The notes: generated by a model not told the origin, from the sequence alone. Shown: positions 55,350 to 64,000, counted from the first letter of the stretch. The stretch: 64,000 bases of DNA from Hwanghaeella grinnelliae (GCF_004005845.1 NZ_SADE01000001.1:1426001-1490000); one strand, 5' to 3'. A program made the numbers and translations.

Positions 55350-55368
55350 TGACCGAACGGTTCGGTCA
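55350..55368. promoter_or_regulatory. TetR-type operator 2 overlapping the emrAB promoter
   Basis: Same 19-base palindrome as at 55314. Read on the minus strand, TTGACC at its outer edge makes a good -35 box, with TATCTA 18 bases further as -10, so a bound repressor would cover the promoter of emrAB. It lies 220 bases from the TetR gene. Confidence 0.78.
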
Positions 55369-55588
55369 ATAGAGTAGCGAACAAATTTTTTGCGGTCGGG
55401 CATCCGGGGTCGAATCCGGCATGTTGTTTAATTGGAAGGCGCGTGCGGTTTCGGCAGGATGTGGTTTAGGTCGCCCGCCATTGGGCAACAGATACTTGTC
55501 GACCGGTTTGAATGGCTTGGCTGGGCGCGACATTGAAGAACCAGCCGGTTCGTGATTTGGACAAAGCCCGAACGGGCGGGAAAATGTT

Positions 55589-56242
55589 ATGACGACACAG
55601 ATTTTAGACGACGGCGTTAAGACGGCGCAGGCCGGCACGGGAGAGGAATCGACCAAACGGCGCGCCATATTGGAAGGCGCGCGGGCTGTTTTCCGGTCCG
55701 AAGGGTTCGACGGGGCCAGCATGGGCCGGATCGCGCAGGTTGCGGGCGTATCCAAAGGAACGCTGTATGTCTATTTCCAGAATAAGGAGGCTTTGTTCCA
55801 CGACCTGGTGATCGCAGATAAGGCCGAGGCGGCGGAACGTATCTGCAACGATTTGGCCGATGGGGCCGATCTTTCCGACTCCTTGCAGGGAATCGGCGAA
55901 CGCTTCGTCCACATGATGGTGGACCCCCAGCATATTCAGTTGCTGCGCATGGTGATCGGCGCGGCGGAGAAGTTTCCCAAGGTCGGGCGTGCCTTTTTTG
56001 AGGCCGGACCCGCGAACGGCATGGCACGCCTAGCAGGCTATTTGCAGCGTCAGGAAGCGGACGGACGCCTGGACTTGAACCAGGAACCCGAATTGGCGGC
56101 CACTCATTTCTTGAATCTCTGTCAGGGCAATCTGGCGAAAAAGATTCTTTTCGGCGTTATGGAAGCGCCGGATGCGGCGGATATCAGTCGCACCGTGGCC
56201 AGTGCCGTGCGGGTATTTCTGCGGGCCTACGGAACGAAATAA
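55589..56242 (+). CDS. TetR/AcrR-family repressor
   Basis: 217 residues. The HTH is at residues about 22-68 (RRAILEGARAVFRSEGFDGA, then MGRIAQVAGVSKGTLYVYFQNKEALF). The C-terminal ligand domain (HIQLLRMVIGAAEKFPKVGRAFFEAGP) is of the AcrR C-terminal type. It is divergent from emrAB and two perfect palindromes lie between, so it most likely represses the pump until a drug or lipid ligand binds. Confidence 0.93.
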   Translation: MTTQILDDGVKTAQAGTGEESTKRRAILEGARAVFRSEGFDGASMGRIAQVAGVSKGTLYVYFQNKEALFHDLVIADKAEAAERICNDLADGADLSDSLQGIGERFVHMMVDPQHIQLLRMVIGAAEKFPKVGRAFFEAGPANGMARLAGYLQRQEADGRLDLNQEPELAATHFLNLCQGNLAKKILFGVMEAPDAADISRTVASAVRVFLRAYGTK

Positions 56243-56346
56243 GGGCGGTTTCCGAAAATAATCGAGACCTACGTGACATAGTCACGGACGTGGTCATCGG
56301 AGCGGCGCATAAACACCCCATCGAACAAACGGTGGGAGTTCCTCCA

Positions 56347-56559
56347 ATGATTCAGAATGTCGGCAAGATCGACCGTATCCTGCGCTTGGTGCTGGGATTG
56401 GTTCTTATCGTCGTGCCATTCGTTACCGAACTGGCCATTTGGCAAACTGCCGGCTTCAAATACGGCGCGGTTGCCGTCGGTGTGGTCTTTATCGCCACCT
56501 CGATTTTCCGGTTCTGCCCGCTTTACCGCCTTGTTGGGATGAACACCTGCAAGCTTTGA
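56347..56559 (+). CDS. DUF2892 (YgaP-like) small membrane protein
   Basis: 70 residues from the ATG at 56347 with GGGAG upstream. Family pattern: QNVGKIDRILRLVLGLVLI, two hydrophobic helices, and the Cys-containing ending FCPLYRLVGMNTCKL. These inner-membrane modules occur alone or fused to rhodanese domains (YgaP); function is unclear. It follows the TetR gene by about 100 bases and is followed by a strong terminator. Confidence 0.88.
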   Translation: MIQNVGKIDRILRLVLGLVLIVVPFVTELAIWQTAGFKYGAVAVGVVFIATSIFRFCPLYRLVGMNTCKL

Positions 56560-56595
56560 GTTTTCTGTTCCGTACCTTTTCCCTACCCAAAACTT

Positions 56596-56632
56596 AAAGG
56601 CCGCCGGACTTGGTCCAGCGGCCTTTTTTTTT
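56596..56632 (+). terminator. Intrinsic terminator after the DUF2892 gene
   Basis: Arms AAAGGCCGC and GCGGCCTTT with a 13-base spacer that itself can pair (GGAC/GTCC), then a run of T. It separates this gene from the converging dehydrogenase. Confidence 0.88.
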
Positions 56633-56647
56633 GTCCGGTTTTCGGGA

Positions 56648-57724
56648 TCAGTCGTTCGACCCGCGGATGGCGTCGATCACCGCTTCGGTTACCTCATCCG
56701 TTCGGGCTTCGCCGCCAAGGTCCGGTGTGTGATAGCGTGGGTCGGCGGTAACGCGTTCGATGGCCGTCATCAATCGCCCGGCGGCATTGGCCTCGCCCAG
56801 ATGTTCCAGCAGCATGACGGCGGACCAGAAAGTGCCGACCGGATTGGCGATGCCCTTGCCCATGATGTCGAAGGCGGAACCGTGGATCGGTTCGAACATA
56901 GAGGGGAATTCCCGCTCGGGATTCAGGTTCGCGGTCGGCGCGATCCCCAGTGAGCCCGCCAATGCCGCAGCCAGGTCCGACAGGATATCTGCGTGCAGGT
57001 TGGTCGCGACGACGGTGTCGATCGATTCCGGTTTGATCACCATGCGCATGGTCATTGCGTCCACCAGCATCTTGTCCCAGGTGACGTGCGGAAATTCCTT
57101 CGCGATTTCGACCGCGACTTCGTCCCACATCACCATGCCGTGGCGCTGGGCGTTCGATTTCGTGACCACCGTCAACAGCTTGCGGGGGCGGGACTGTGCC
57201 AGTTTGAAGGCATACCGCATTATGCGTTCGACGCCGGCGCGGGTGAACATGGTGACGTCGGTGGCGGCTTCCAGCGGCGACCCTTGGTGAACGCGCCCGC
57301 CGACGCCGGCATATTCCCCTTCGGAATTCTCGCGCACGATGACCCAGTCCAACTCCTTGTCTTCGACACTCCGCAGGGGCGAGGTGATGCCGGGCAGGAC
57401 GCGTGTGGGGCGGACATTGGCGTATTGGTCGAAGGGCTGACAGATCGCCAAGCGCAGACCCCAAAGGGTGATGTGATCTGGAATGTCGGGATGGCCCGCC
57501 GAGCCGAACAGAATGGCATCGTGATTCTTGATTTGGTCGCGGCCGTCTTCCGGCATCATTCGGCCGTGTTTCAGGTAATAGTCGCCGCCCCAATCGTAAT
57601 GATCGGTCGCGAATTGGAACCCGCCGTCACGCGCGGCCAAGGCGTCGAGCACCGCGACGCCCGCGGCGACAACCTCGGTCCCGATTCCATCGCCCGGAAT
57701 GGCGGCAAGTTTATAGGTCTTCAT
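56648..57724 (-). CDS. Tartrate/D-malate dehydrogenase-like enzyme
   Basis: 358 residues of the isocitrate/isopropylmalate dehydrogenase family. Opening LAAIPGDGIGTEVVAAGVAV, the RENSEGEYAGVGGRVHQGSP block, catalytic Lys in VVTKSNAQRHGMVMWDEVA and the metal-binding NLHADILSDLAAALAGSLG. The RVHQGSP insertion and WGLRLAICQPFDQYANVRP are features of tartrate dehydrogenase/D-malate decarboxylating enzymes (TtuC/DmlA), not leucine biosynthesis. NAD-dependent, cytoplasmic. No tartrate gene neighbours are visible. Confidence 0.88.
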   Translation of the reverse strand: MKTYKLAAIPGDGIGTEVVAAGVAVLDALAARDGGFQFATDHYDWGGDYYLKHGRMMPEDGRDQIKNHDAILFGSAGHPDIPDHITLWGLRLAICQPFDQYANVRPTRVLPGITSPLRSVEDKELDWVIVRENSEGEYAGVGGRVHQGSPLEAATDVTMFTRAGVERIMRYAFKLAQSRPRKLLTVVTKSNAQRHGMVMWDEVAVEIAKEFPHVTWDKMLVDAMTMRMVIKPESIDTVVATNLHADILSDLAAALAGSLGIAPTANLNPEREFPSMFEPIHGSAFDIMGKGIANPVGTFWSAVMLLEHLGEANAAGRLMTAIERVTADPRYHTPDLGGEARTDEVTEAVIDAIRGSND

Positions 57725-57938
57725 TAAGAAACTCCCTGAGGCATCGTGTTTTTTCGTTTCAGCACGCTTCCTACCATCCGGCCGGCATGGTCGAAAGCCT
57801 CTAGGGAACGTGCGCGGGACGCGGGTGTAAAATACTTAAGCAAATGTTAATGTATAGATGGTGATCATTCAGTGCACATTCGTTGAAGAGGCGTAATTAT
57901 GCCCCGGACAAATGAAGGGATTAGAGTAGGAAATCTCG

Positions 57939-58463
57939 ATGGCAAATGACGCGTTGTCGCTCAAGCCGTCGTTCGGTCCTGTTCTTTTTGAAGCTGCGGG
58001 AGAAGAACTCGAGGACTGCCTTGTGTCTCCCTGCCTGACGCAGATGTACGATTTTTGGCGCCGCAACCATAGTGGCGGCGGCTTGCCCAATCAAACCTGC
58101 ATAGACCCAGTGGCGTTTTTTCCTTGGCTGCCGAACATCATGCTTGTCGACCTCGAATCCGAGGATGAGCGACTGTATTGCCGGGTGCGATTGAACGGCG
58201 AATTGCATATCTCGATAGCGGGCCAAAACATGTCCGGGCGCAGGTTCGACGAAATCCCGACGGTTCGGAACGATGAAGGCAGCGTGGTGGACGTATTTCT
58301 AAACGTCGCCGAATCGCGTGAGCCGCATTATTGGCGCCGCCAATACATCAACCCGCGGATGCCTTGGAATGCCTACGAACGCTGCTTGCTGCCGTTCGTG
58401 GACGAAAGCGGCGCGGTGCGGTCGTTGATGGCGGTGGCGCAGGTCCTGATGGAGGAAACCTGA
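57939..58463 (+). CDS. PAS_5-type protein
   Basis: 174 residues. The sequence fits the stand-alone PAS-like family common in Rhodospirillales: LTQMYDFWRRNHSGGGLPNQ, DPVAFFPWLPNIMLVDLESE, YCRVRLNGELHISIAGQNMSG and a closing YERCLLPFVDESGAVRSLMA. No output domain is attached, so its role may be sensing or protein binding. It ends before a perfect bidirectional terminator. Confidence 0.8.
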   Translation: MANDALSLKPSFGPVLFEAAGEELEDCLVSPCLTQMYDFWRRNHSGGGLPNQTCIDPVAFFPWLPNIMLVDLESEDERLYCRVRLNGELHISIAGQNMSGRRFDEIPTVRNDEGSVVDVFLNVAESREPHYWRRQYINPRMPWNAYERCLLPFVDESGAVRSLMAVAQVLMEET

Positions 58464-58501
58464 TGGAGGAGGCCTGAGTCTTAACCCGCGACGGGAACTG
58501 A

Positions 58502-58535
58502 AAACGGGCCGGTCCAATTAAGGACCGGCCCGTTT
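58502..58535. terminator. Bidirectional intrinsic terminator
   Basis: Perfect 14-base stem, AAACGGGCCGGTCC against GGACCGGCCCGTTT, six-base loop, with A-rich and T-rich ends on either strand. It lies between the PAS gene (plus) and the tRNA (minus) and can stop both. Confidence 0.9.
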
Positions 58536-58540
58536 CAAAA

Positions 58541-58615
58541 TGGCTCCGGAGCAGGGATTCGAACCCCGGACCGATCGGTTAACAGCCGATTGCTCTACCG
58601 CTGAGCTACTCCGGA
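58541..58615 (-). tRNA. tRNA-Asn (GTT)
   Basis: 75 bases including an encoded CCA. The acceptor arm pairs TCCGGAG with CTCCGGA, the D arm has AGCTCAGCGGTAGAGC, the anticodon loop reads CTGTTAA with anticodon GTT, and the T arm has GGTTCGAATCC. All four arms fold normally. The 3' end abuts the terminator hairpin. Confidence 0.97.
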
Positions 58616-58742
58616 TCAGAGCCATGCGGGGTTTCCCCCGCGCAGGTGCGGGCTTATAGCAATCCGGATCGCCCTTGCCAAGCATCCAGACCGCCCCAAA
58701 AGCGGAAAAATTTTCGCACCATTCAGCTCCCGTTTCCGGTCA

Positions 58743-59087
58743 TCACTCGGCCACAGCCGCGGTGATGATGATCTCCACTTTCAAGTCGGGCCGGGCAAGC
58801 TTTGCCTCGCCGCAGGCGCGCGCCGGGGCTTCGCCTTCCGGAACCCAGGCGTCCCAAACCGCATTCATCTCGTCGAAATCGGCCATGTCGGCGACCCAGA
58901 CGATAGCTTGAAGGATGTGCTTGGGGGACGAACCGGCCTTGGCCAACAATGCTTCGATCCGGCCCAAGCAATCGCGGGTCTGATCCGCGACCGTATCCCC
59001 AGCGCCGACTTGGCCGCACAGATAAACGGTACCGTTATGCTTGACGATTTTGGACATCCGGGTTGCGGTGTCGATGCGTTCGATCAT
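58743..59087 (-). CDS. RidA-family imine deaminase-like protein
   Basis: 114 residues. RidA fold: [44 protein letters not shown] and the C-terminal [20 protein letters not shown]. Unlike the Rid protein at 37183, the Arg after P-A is kept. RidA hydrolyses reactive imines released by flavin or PLP enzymes. It begins 2 bases after the stop of the FAD subunit gene, so it likely cleans up the imine made by that dehydrogenase. Confidence 0.9.
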   Translation of the reverse strand: MIERIDTATRMSKIVKHNGTVYLCGQVGAGDTVADQTRDCLGRIEALLAKAGSSPKHILQAIVWVADMADFDEMNAVWDAWVPEGEAPARACGEAKLARPDLKVEIIITAAVAE

Positions 59088-59089
59088 GG

Positions 59090-60469
59090 CTATTTTCCTT
59101 TTCGTTGAGCCGTGGCCGCGAGTTCACCCAAGGTGACGGGTTTGATCGGCGGCCGAATTCGATAGTACCCCGTTTCGTCGGGCGTCTTTCCGTTCGCGGC
59201 AGCGAGTAGCGCGGTCACGGTCAAGCCGCAATACCGCCCCTGGCACGGTCCCATGCCGGACCTTCCGAAGGCCTTGGCCTGATTGGGGCCGAGGCATCCC
59301 ATGCCGGCATAGCGCCGGATATCGCCTGCCGTCACTTCCTCGCACCGGCAGACGATGGTCGCGTCGTCCGGTGAAAGGGCTTCCTTGTAAGGCGGATAGG
59401 CCGTGTCCAGGAAGGGGCGGACCGCCAGTTCGCGGTTCAAGCTGGCTTGAAGCGGGCGGCTCTCACGGCGGCAATCCGCTGCCGTGATTCGCTCCAGGTC
59501 CTGCGCGATGGAAAGGGCTGAGATGCGCCCCGCGATGGCGGCGGCCTTCGCACCGCCGATCCCGGCGCCGTCCCCGGCGATGAAGACGGTATCGATCGCG
59601 GTGCGTCCGGTTTCGTCATGCTCCGGCGCGAAGCATTGCTGCTGCGCATTCCAACGGTGTGGAATGCCGATCGAACGGGCAGCCTGAATATGGGGAACCA
59701 CCCCGTGATGCAGAAGAACGGTGCGGGCTTCGATCTTGTGCTGCCGTCCGCCCGCATTGAAGACCAGGGCTTCGGCCCGGTCGCCGCCCTCTACCCGCAG
59801 TCCCGTGGCGCCGGTATGGCGCGGCACGCCCGCGCGCCGCAGCGCCGCCAGCATGTCCTTGCCCTTCATCAGATAGGGCCAGCCGCGCAAAGCACCCGGC
59901 AGATATTTCAAGGCGCGCCGGAAGTCGCCGCCCGTTTGCGTTTCGACCAGGGCGAGGGGCGGGGCACCGGCCTTAACCATCTGTGCCGCGACGAGATAAA
60001 GCAGCGGGCCGGCCCCGGCCAGAACCGCCCGTTCGGCGACCATGCCGGACTGTTTCAACAGAATCTGCGCCGCACCCGCCGTCATGACGCCGGGCAGGGT
60101 CCATCCCGGTATCGGCATCGGGCGTTCCAGCGCGCCGGTCGCGATCAGCAGGCGTTTCGCGGCGGCCGTTTTGCCCGCGCCATTCTGGGTGTAGTAAACC
60201 CGGTATCCGTCCTCGATCTGCCAGACCGAGGCGGAGGCGGCATGCGTTATACCCGGATGGTCCAGGCCGCGCGCCAGGTCGATCCCGTCAGTATAGTCTT
60301 TGCCCAGAATCTCGCCGCGCAGCAGGGCGGCGCGTTCCACATCGCGATAAATCTGGCCGCCTGACCGGGACTGTTCATCCAGAATCAGCACTGTCAGACC
60401 GAGATCCGCCGCCCGCCGGGCCGCGGCCATGCCGGCAGGGCCGGCGCCAATGACGATCAGATCATACAT
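59090..60469 (-). CDS. FAD/[2Fe-2S] alpha subunit of amine/imino-acid dehydrogenase
   Basis: 459 residues. FAD motif GAGPAG at the N-terminus ([20 protein letters not shown]) and a second nucleotide-binding region ([12 protein letters not shown]). A BFD-like [2Fe-2S] site near the C-terminus has Cys374, Cys376 (CRCEEV) and Cys409, Cys414 (GPCQGRYC). This is the alpha-type subunit of heterotrimeric opine oxidase, hydrogen cyanide synthase (HcnB) and D-hydroxyproline dehydrogenase. It overlaps the small ferredoxin-subunit gene by 8 bases. Confidence 0.88.
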   Translation of the reverse strand: MYDLIVIGAGPAGMAAARRAADLGLTVLILDEQSRSGGQIYRDVERAALLRGEILGKDYTDGIDLARGLDHPGITHAASASVWQIEDGYRVYYTQNGAGKTAAAKRLLIATGALERPMPIPGWTLPGVMTAGAAQILLKQSGMVAERAVLAGAGPLLYLVAAQMVKAGAPPLALVETQTGGDFRRALKYLPGALRGWPYLMKGKDMLAALRRAGVPRHTGATGLRVEGGDRAEALVFNAGGRQHKIEARTVLLHHGVVPHIQAARSIGIPHRWNAQQQCFAPEHDETGRTAIDTVFIAGDGAGIGGAKAAAIAGRISALSIAQDLERITAADCRRESRPLQASLNRELAVRPFLDTAYPPYKEALSPDDATIVCRCEEVTAGDIRRYAGMGCLGPNQAKAFGRSGMGPCQGRYCGLTVTALLAAANGKTPDETGYYRIRPPIKPVTLGELAATAQRKGK

Positions 60470-60767
60470 CGGAAGTTCCGTTCGGTTTACGGATGTTCAT
60501 GCCGTCGGTGACGGTGGCGAGGCAGGCTTGCCGGACGGTCCCGTCGATTTCCACCAGACAGTCGAAGCAGGCGCCCATCATGCAGAACGGTGCGCGCGGT
60601 GCGCCGGAAACCGGCGTTTCGCGAAACGTATCGACCCCGGCGGCCAGCAATGCGGCGGCCAGGTTTTCCCCTTCCACCAGTGTCAGTTCCTGGCCGTCGA
60701 AGGTGACGGCGACCATCTGCCCAGGGGACGACGCGGGGGCCGTTAGGTTACGAAAAGCGGGCTTCAC
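60462..60767 (-). CDS. [2Fe-2S] ferredoxin-like gamma subunit (HcnA-like)
   Basis: 101 residues from a GTG at 60767 with GGAGG upstream; the longer frame up to 60830 is a shadow of the next gene. Cys62, Cys67, Cys70 and Cys82 (FCMMGACFDCLVEIDG, then QACLA) give the plant-type [2Fe-2S] site used by HcnA and the small subunits of opine oxidase or hydroxyproline dehydrogenase. It carries electrons between the two FAD subunits. It overlaps both neighbours in the operon (20 and 8 bases). Confidence 0.88.
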   Translation of the reverse strand: MKPAFRNLTAPASSPGQMVAVTFDGQELTLVEGENLAAALLAAGVDTFRETPVSGAPRAPFCMMGACFDCLVEIDGTVRQACLATVTDGMNIRKPNGTSDV

Positions 60768-61842
60768 TGAAGACCTCCAAATCCGGGGCGTTCGCATTGC
60801 CTTCCAACCAGTCGGGCAGGAAGCGGGCATGGGCGGCGGACAGCGTCACGCCGCTGTGGCAGGTAACCAGGAAAGCGCCCGGCATGGCGGCGCTTTCCTG
60901 ATAGATCGGCAAGCCATCCGGGGACAGGATGCGCAAGGCGCCCCAGGACCGGATCAGGTTCACCTTGCCCAAAATGGGATAGGCATTCACCGCGTCGGCC
61001 GCCAAATGGGCGATCCCGTCTTGGGTGACGTCGTCGTTGAAATCGACTTCCTCGTTCGTCGCGCCGATCTGAATGCCGCCCTCGTCGACCTGACGCGCGA
61101 TCAGGGAGGGGCGGTTGATAATCTTCGGCATTTTCTCGGTAATCAGGACCTGGCCGCGCTGCGGCCTGATCGGCGCCTTGAAGCCCATTTTCGGACCCAG
61201 GTCGATGGCGCCCAAACCGGCGGAAAGAACCGTCTTGGCCGCGCGAATTTCGGTGCCGTCGGCGCAGGTCAGGCGGAATAGGTCGGTCTTTTCGACCCCC
61301 GTGATCTGTTTGCCGGTTAAAACCGTGCCGCCCAACCGGCGCACATCCTGCGCCAAGGATTGCAGCAGGCGCAGCGGATTGGTGTGGCCGTCCTGGTGGT
61401 GCAGGATCGCGCCGATAACGGAGGGGCCGATATGCGGCTCCTCTCGGCGGAGCGCGTTGCCGCCCAAAATTTCGTAAGGATAGTTGCCGTCCAGCTTGGC
61501 CTTCAGCGTTTCGTAATCCGAAACGGTTTTTTCCATTTCGTCTTCGGAAAAGAACAGGGTCAATCCGCCGTCCTGGCGAAGGCCCATGTCATGTCCGGTC
61601 GCATCGCCCAGTTCGGCGGCGTGGTCGGCCCAGGCCGCGGCGGATTCTTGCGACCAACGGGCGTAGCGCGGCTGATTCATGCCCTTGGACTGGACCCAGA
61701 CGAGACCGAAATTGCCGCGGCTTGCCCGAAAGGATCCATCATCGCCGTCAAGCACCGTGACGCTCCGGCCGCGTTTCAGCAGGCCCCAGGCGATGGACAG
61801 GCCAACCACCCCGCCGCCGATGATGGCGTAGTCCGATTCCAT
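60748..61842 (-). CDS. DAO-family FAD beta subunit of amine/imino-acid dehydrogenase
   Basis: 364 residues from the ATG at 61842 with GGAG upstream. FAD motif GGGVVGLS in YAIIGGGVVGLSIAWGLL, the DAO-type VLSAGLGAIDLGPKMGFKAP, and the C-terminal GVTLSAAHARFLPDWL closing the FAD site. It is the substrate-oxidising subunit, related to D-amino-acid dehydrogenase DadA and glycine oxidase. Together with the two downstream genes it forms a heterotrimer. The substrate is a D-amino acid, hydroxyproline isomer or opine by analogy. Confidence 0.88.
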   Translation of the reverse strand: MESDYAIIGGGVVGLSIAWGLLKRGRSVTVLDGDDGSFRASRGNFGLVWVQSKGMNQPRYARWSQESAAAWADHAAELGDATGHDMGLRQDGGLTLFFSEDEMEKTVSDYETLKAKLDGNYPYEILGGNALRREEPHIGPSVIGAILHHQDGHTNPLRLLQSLAQDVRRLGGTVLTGKQITGVEKTDLFRLTCADGTEIRAAKTVLSAGLGAIDLGPKMGFKAPIRPQRGQVLITEKMPKIINRPSLIARQVDEGGIQIGATNEEVDFNDDVTQDGIAHLAADAVNAYPILGKVNLIRSWGALRILSPDGLPIYQESAAMPGAFLVTCHSGVTLSAAHARFLPDWLEGNANAPDLEVFSEARFS

Positions 61843-61926
61843 GAAAATTCTCCGACTGATTTCCGGTCGGGGAACCGGGCGGCGATTTGGGCCGCCCGGT
61901 TTCCGCATCGAGTTAACGGGGTTGGA

Positions 61927-62922
61927 TCAGTTGCCCGCGCCAACCTTGTCGAGGATCGCCTGGCCCCATTCCTTGCCGATGTCTTCCAGGACGACCGGCC
62001 AAACCTCGGCACGGGCCTTCTTCGCCATGCCGGCGATTTCCGCGTCGGTCAGCGCGATGACCTTGGTGCCCAATTCATCGACCAGCTTTTGTTCGTTGCG
62101 TGCCTGGTCGGCTTCCGCGACGCCCCACCGGGTGGTTTCGAACTCGACGGCCTTTTCCATCATGGCCGCCCGGTCGTCGTCGGAAAGGTTCGACAAGCTT
62201 TCGTTGGACGCGATCATGAACCAAACCTCGAAATGGGTGTTGGCCGGGATATAGGTCTTGGTGACGTCACGGAACGAGGCGTAATAGCCTTCCGCGCCCG
62301 ACCCGATGACACCGTCGACCACACCGGTCTGAACGGCGGTGAAGGCTTCCGCGAAGGGGATCGGCGCGGGGATGTAGCCCAGGGCCTCGCCGGTCAGCTG
62401 AAAGCTCTTGATGCCGGGAACGCGGACCTTGATGCCATTCGGTTCGGTGCTGCCGGCCTGTGGGTTGTCGACGTTCAGCGAAATGCCGCCGAAATAGACC
62501 GGGTATGCGGCCAGGACGGTGATGTCCTGTTTGGCGAACAACTCGACCATGGTTTCGCGAACCGCGCCGCCTGGTCCGTAGATCGATTTCGCTTCTTCCC
62601 AATTACCGGCCAGATAGGGGAAGGATGCGATCTGCATGCGGCGGTCGACGGCGGCGGCGGCCGGTTGGGTCGCCATATCGACGGCGCCGACGCTGACGCG
62701 TTCCTGCACGGTCGTGTAATCACCGAGTGCCGAGGCGGGGAAGATTTCGATCTTCACATTGCCGTTGGTGGCGGCGTCGACGGCGGCGGCATAGGCACGG
62801 AGTTCTACGTCGATGGTCGCGCCCTGCGGACGGACGTGACTCATCTTGAAGGTTTCGGCGGCGGACGCGGGTCCAGCCAGAACCAGGGCGGCAAGCGCCG
62901 TTGCGAGCAGTTTAGTTTTCAT
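61927..62922 (-). CDS. dctP: TRAP transporter substrate-binding protein DctP
   Basis: 331 residues. Signal peptide to AGPASA, then ETFKMSHVRPQGATIDVELR and the family's GIKVRVPGIKSFQLTGEALG, with the key Arg of the RVPG segment that binds carboxylate ligands. It captures a carboxylate-bearing substrate in the periplasm for the DctM permease encoded next. By position it should bring in the substrate of the downstream dehydrogenase. A gene for the small permease DctQ is not inside the window. Confidence 0.9.
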   Translation of the reverse strand: MKTKLLATALAALVLAGPASAAETFKMSHVRPQGATIDVELRAYAAAVDAATNGNVKIEIFPASALGDYTTVQERVSVGAVDMATQPAAAAVDRRMQIASFPYLAGNWEEAKSIYGPGGAVRETMVELFAKQDITVLAAYPVYFGGISLNVDNPQAGSTEPNGIKVRVPGIKSFQLTGEALGYIPAPIPFAEAFTAVQTGVVDGVIGSGAEGYYASFRDVTKTYIPANTHFEVWFMIASNESLSNLSDDDRAAMMEKAVEFETTRWGVAEADQARNEQKLVDELGTKVIALTDAEIAGMAKKARAEVWPVVLEDIGKEWGQAILDKVGAGN

Positions 62923-62972
62923 AGACTTCTCCTGTTGATTGGTTGTGTTCTCGTTACGAAAAGGTTGGAAAA

Positions 62973-64000
62973 TCAGTACCCGAAAAGCCTGGGCAGGAAT
63001 AAGGACAGGTCAGGCCAGAAGGACGTCAGAAAGACGACCGGCACATAGCCTGTCAGGATCAGGAACATCGCGGGCGGGATCACTTTCGTGACCTTCACGT
63101 TGCCGACCCGCGCGCCCAGGTAAAGGATGGAGGCATAGGGCGGTGTGACACCCCCCATCGCCGTGTTGACGCCCATGATGGCGGCGAATTGCACCGGGCT
63201 GATGTCGATCGCGGTCATCAACGGCAGCAGCAGCGGGGCGATCAAAATAATCGCGGTAGCGTCGTTGACCACCATGCCCACCAGGAACAGCAGGATGTTG
63301 ATGAAGATCAGCAGCAGAATCTTGTTTTCCGTGACCGAGAATATGGCCGAGACCATTTTCTGCGGGATGCTCTCATAAACGAACATCTGGCTCAGGATCA
63401 TCGAAAACAGGATCATTACCATGATCGTGCCGACCGCAGTTGCCGCTTCTTTACCAGCGGCCAGGAAATTCGGCAGTTTCAGACCCTTGTAGACCAGGAA
63501 GCCTACCGGGATGGAATAGATCACGGCGATGGCCGCCGCTTCGGTCGGCGTCACGATGCCGCCGTAGATGCCGCCCAGAATGATGACCGGCAGCAGCAGG
63601 GCGGGGATCGCGACCAGACCACGCCGGCTCACTTCGCCGGCCAGTTCCCGGGGACTGGGTTTCTCGTCAAGGATCAGCGGGAACTTGCGGCTCATCCATA
63701 GATTGACCACGGAGAAGGAAAGCATGATCAACAGACCCGGACCGAGCGTCGCCAGGAAACAGGCGGCGATTGAAGTATCGGTGACCCAACCGTAGAGAAT
63801 CATGGTGACCGAGGGCGGTATAAGCAGCCCAAGGATGGATGAGTTCGCGATCAGGGCGGTGGCGTATTCGCGGGGATAGCCGCGCTCCACCATTTCGGGG
63901 ATCAGCAGCGGGCCGATTGCCGCGATGCCGGTCAGGCCGGAGCCGGAGATTGCGCCGATGATCGCGCAGCTAACCGCCGCAACGACACCGAGGCCGCCGC
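62973..64000 (-). CDS. dctM: TRAP transporter large permease DctM (partial)
   Basis: C-terminal about 342 residues; the frame is open to the window end, so the gene starts beyond it. Family features include ISGSGLTGIAAIGPLLIPEM, NSSILGLLIPPSVTMILYGW, the GGIYGGIVTPTEAAAIAVIY block and FINILLFLVGMVVNDATAII; ten or so helices are visible. It is the sodium-driven channel unit that works with DctP. Its stop is 50 bases before the dctP start. Confidence 0.93.
   Translation of the reverse strand, partial: GGLGVVAAVSCAIIGAISGSGLTGIAAIGPLLIPEMVERGYPREYATALIANSSILGLLIPPSVTMILYGWVTDTSIAACFLATLGPGLLIMLSFSVVNLWMSRKFPLILDEKPSPRELAGEVSRRGLVAIPALLLPVIILGGIYGGIVTPTEAAAIAVIYSIPVGFLVYKGLKLPNFLAAGKEAATAVGTIMVMILFSMILSQMFVYESIPQKMVSAIFSVTENKILLLIFINILLFLVGMVVNDATAIILIAPLLLPLMTAIDISPVQFAAIMGVNTAMGGVTPPYASILYLGARVGNVKVTKVIPPAMFLILTGYVPVVFLTSFWPDLSLFLPRLFGY

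Noticed and set aside
58541-58615. tRNA-Asn as an integration site for a mobile element
   Set aside because: No integrase or second copy of the tRNA 3' end is seen on either side.
61360-63048. Plus-strand ORF of 562 codons across the FAD subunit and DctP genes
   Set aside because: Long frames are common opposite GC-rich genes; the minus-strand genes are clear family members and this frame shows no domain.

Overview
The window is a GC-rich bacterial chromosome segment that reads as an alphaproteobacterium, probably Rhodospirillales-like. The pointers are the fused urt-ure locus, a PAS_5-type protein, two proteins ending in VPLPA-CTERM-like sorting signals, TRAP transport, and an EmrAB-type pump with a divergent TetR. 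This placement is inferred from gene families and was not computed. No insertion sequence, prophage or CRISPR array was recognised.

Layout. 1-8272: the end of a urea ABC transporter (urtB partial, urtC, urtD, urtE) runs directly into a complete urease operon (ureD, A, B, C, E, F, G), so urea uptake, hydrolysis and nickel-centre assembly lie in one direction. 8373-15068: small mixed genes, including an HTH/DUF2975 pair, a PPOX flavoprotein, an AT-rich gene with an Apea-like HEPN C-terminus, a Nudix hydrolase, a DUF2199 protein, a DCC-family protein and a gamma-carbonic-anhydrase-like protein. 15227-23575: an accessory stretch bounded by two VPLPA-CTERM-like proteins. At its centre a B12-binding radical SAM gene is flanked by two near-identical direct copies (about 0.9 kb) of a SnoaL-like gene plus a SpoIIAA/STAS-like gene, the upstream copy of the latter being cut short. 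A LysR/EamA divergent pair follows.

23901-34692: a TauD-type dioxygenase, MgtC, LprI-like and OpgC-like proteins, a class IV aminotransferase, a lipoprotein/Tat-protein pair, an isochorismatase-fold protein whose nucleophile is Ser, YjdM, a Tat-exported dienelactone hydrolase, and a GlxA-type AraC regulator. The regulator is divergent from a methyltransferase / flavin monooxygenase / Rid-protein cluster that leads into a large Old-Yellow-Enzyme-type demethylase (34839-40214).

40410-49144: three orphan periplasmic-binding-type proteins, one apparently fused to a Cache-like sensor domain, two hemerythrins that share an unusual ligand change, and a MacB-like ABC/FtsX/HlyD export operon. 49295-51294: universal stress protein plus Na+/alanine symporter. 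51357-56559: a DehI-like protein, EmrB/EmrA pump, divergent TetR with two perfect palindromic operators, and a DUF2892 protein. 56648-64000: a tartrate/malate dehydrogenase, a PAS protein, tRNA-Asn, and a catabolic operon made of a heterotrimeric FAD/2Fe-2S amine or imino-acid dehydrogenase with RidA and a TRAP transporter that runs off the end.

The most unusual feature is the duplicated SnoaL/STAS module around the radical SAM gene. The divergent HEPN protein, the hemerythrin pair and the binding-protein/Cache fusion come next.
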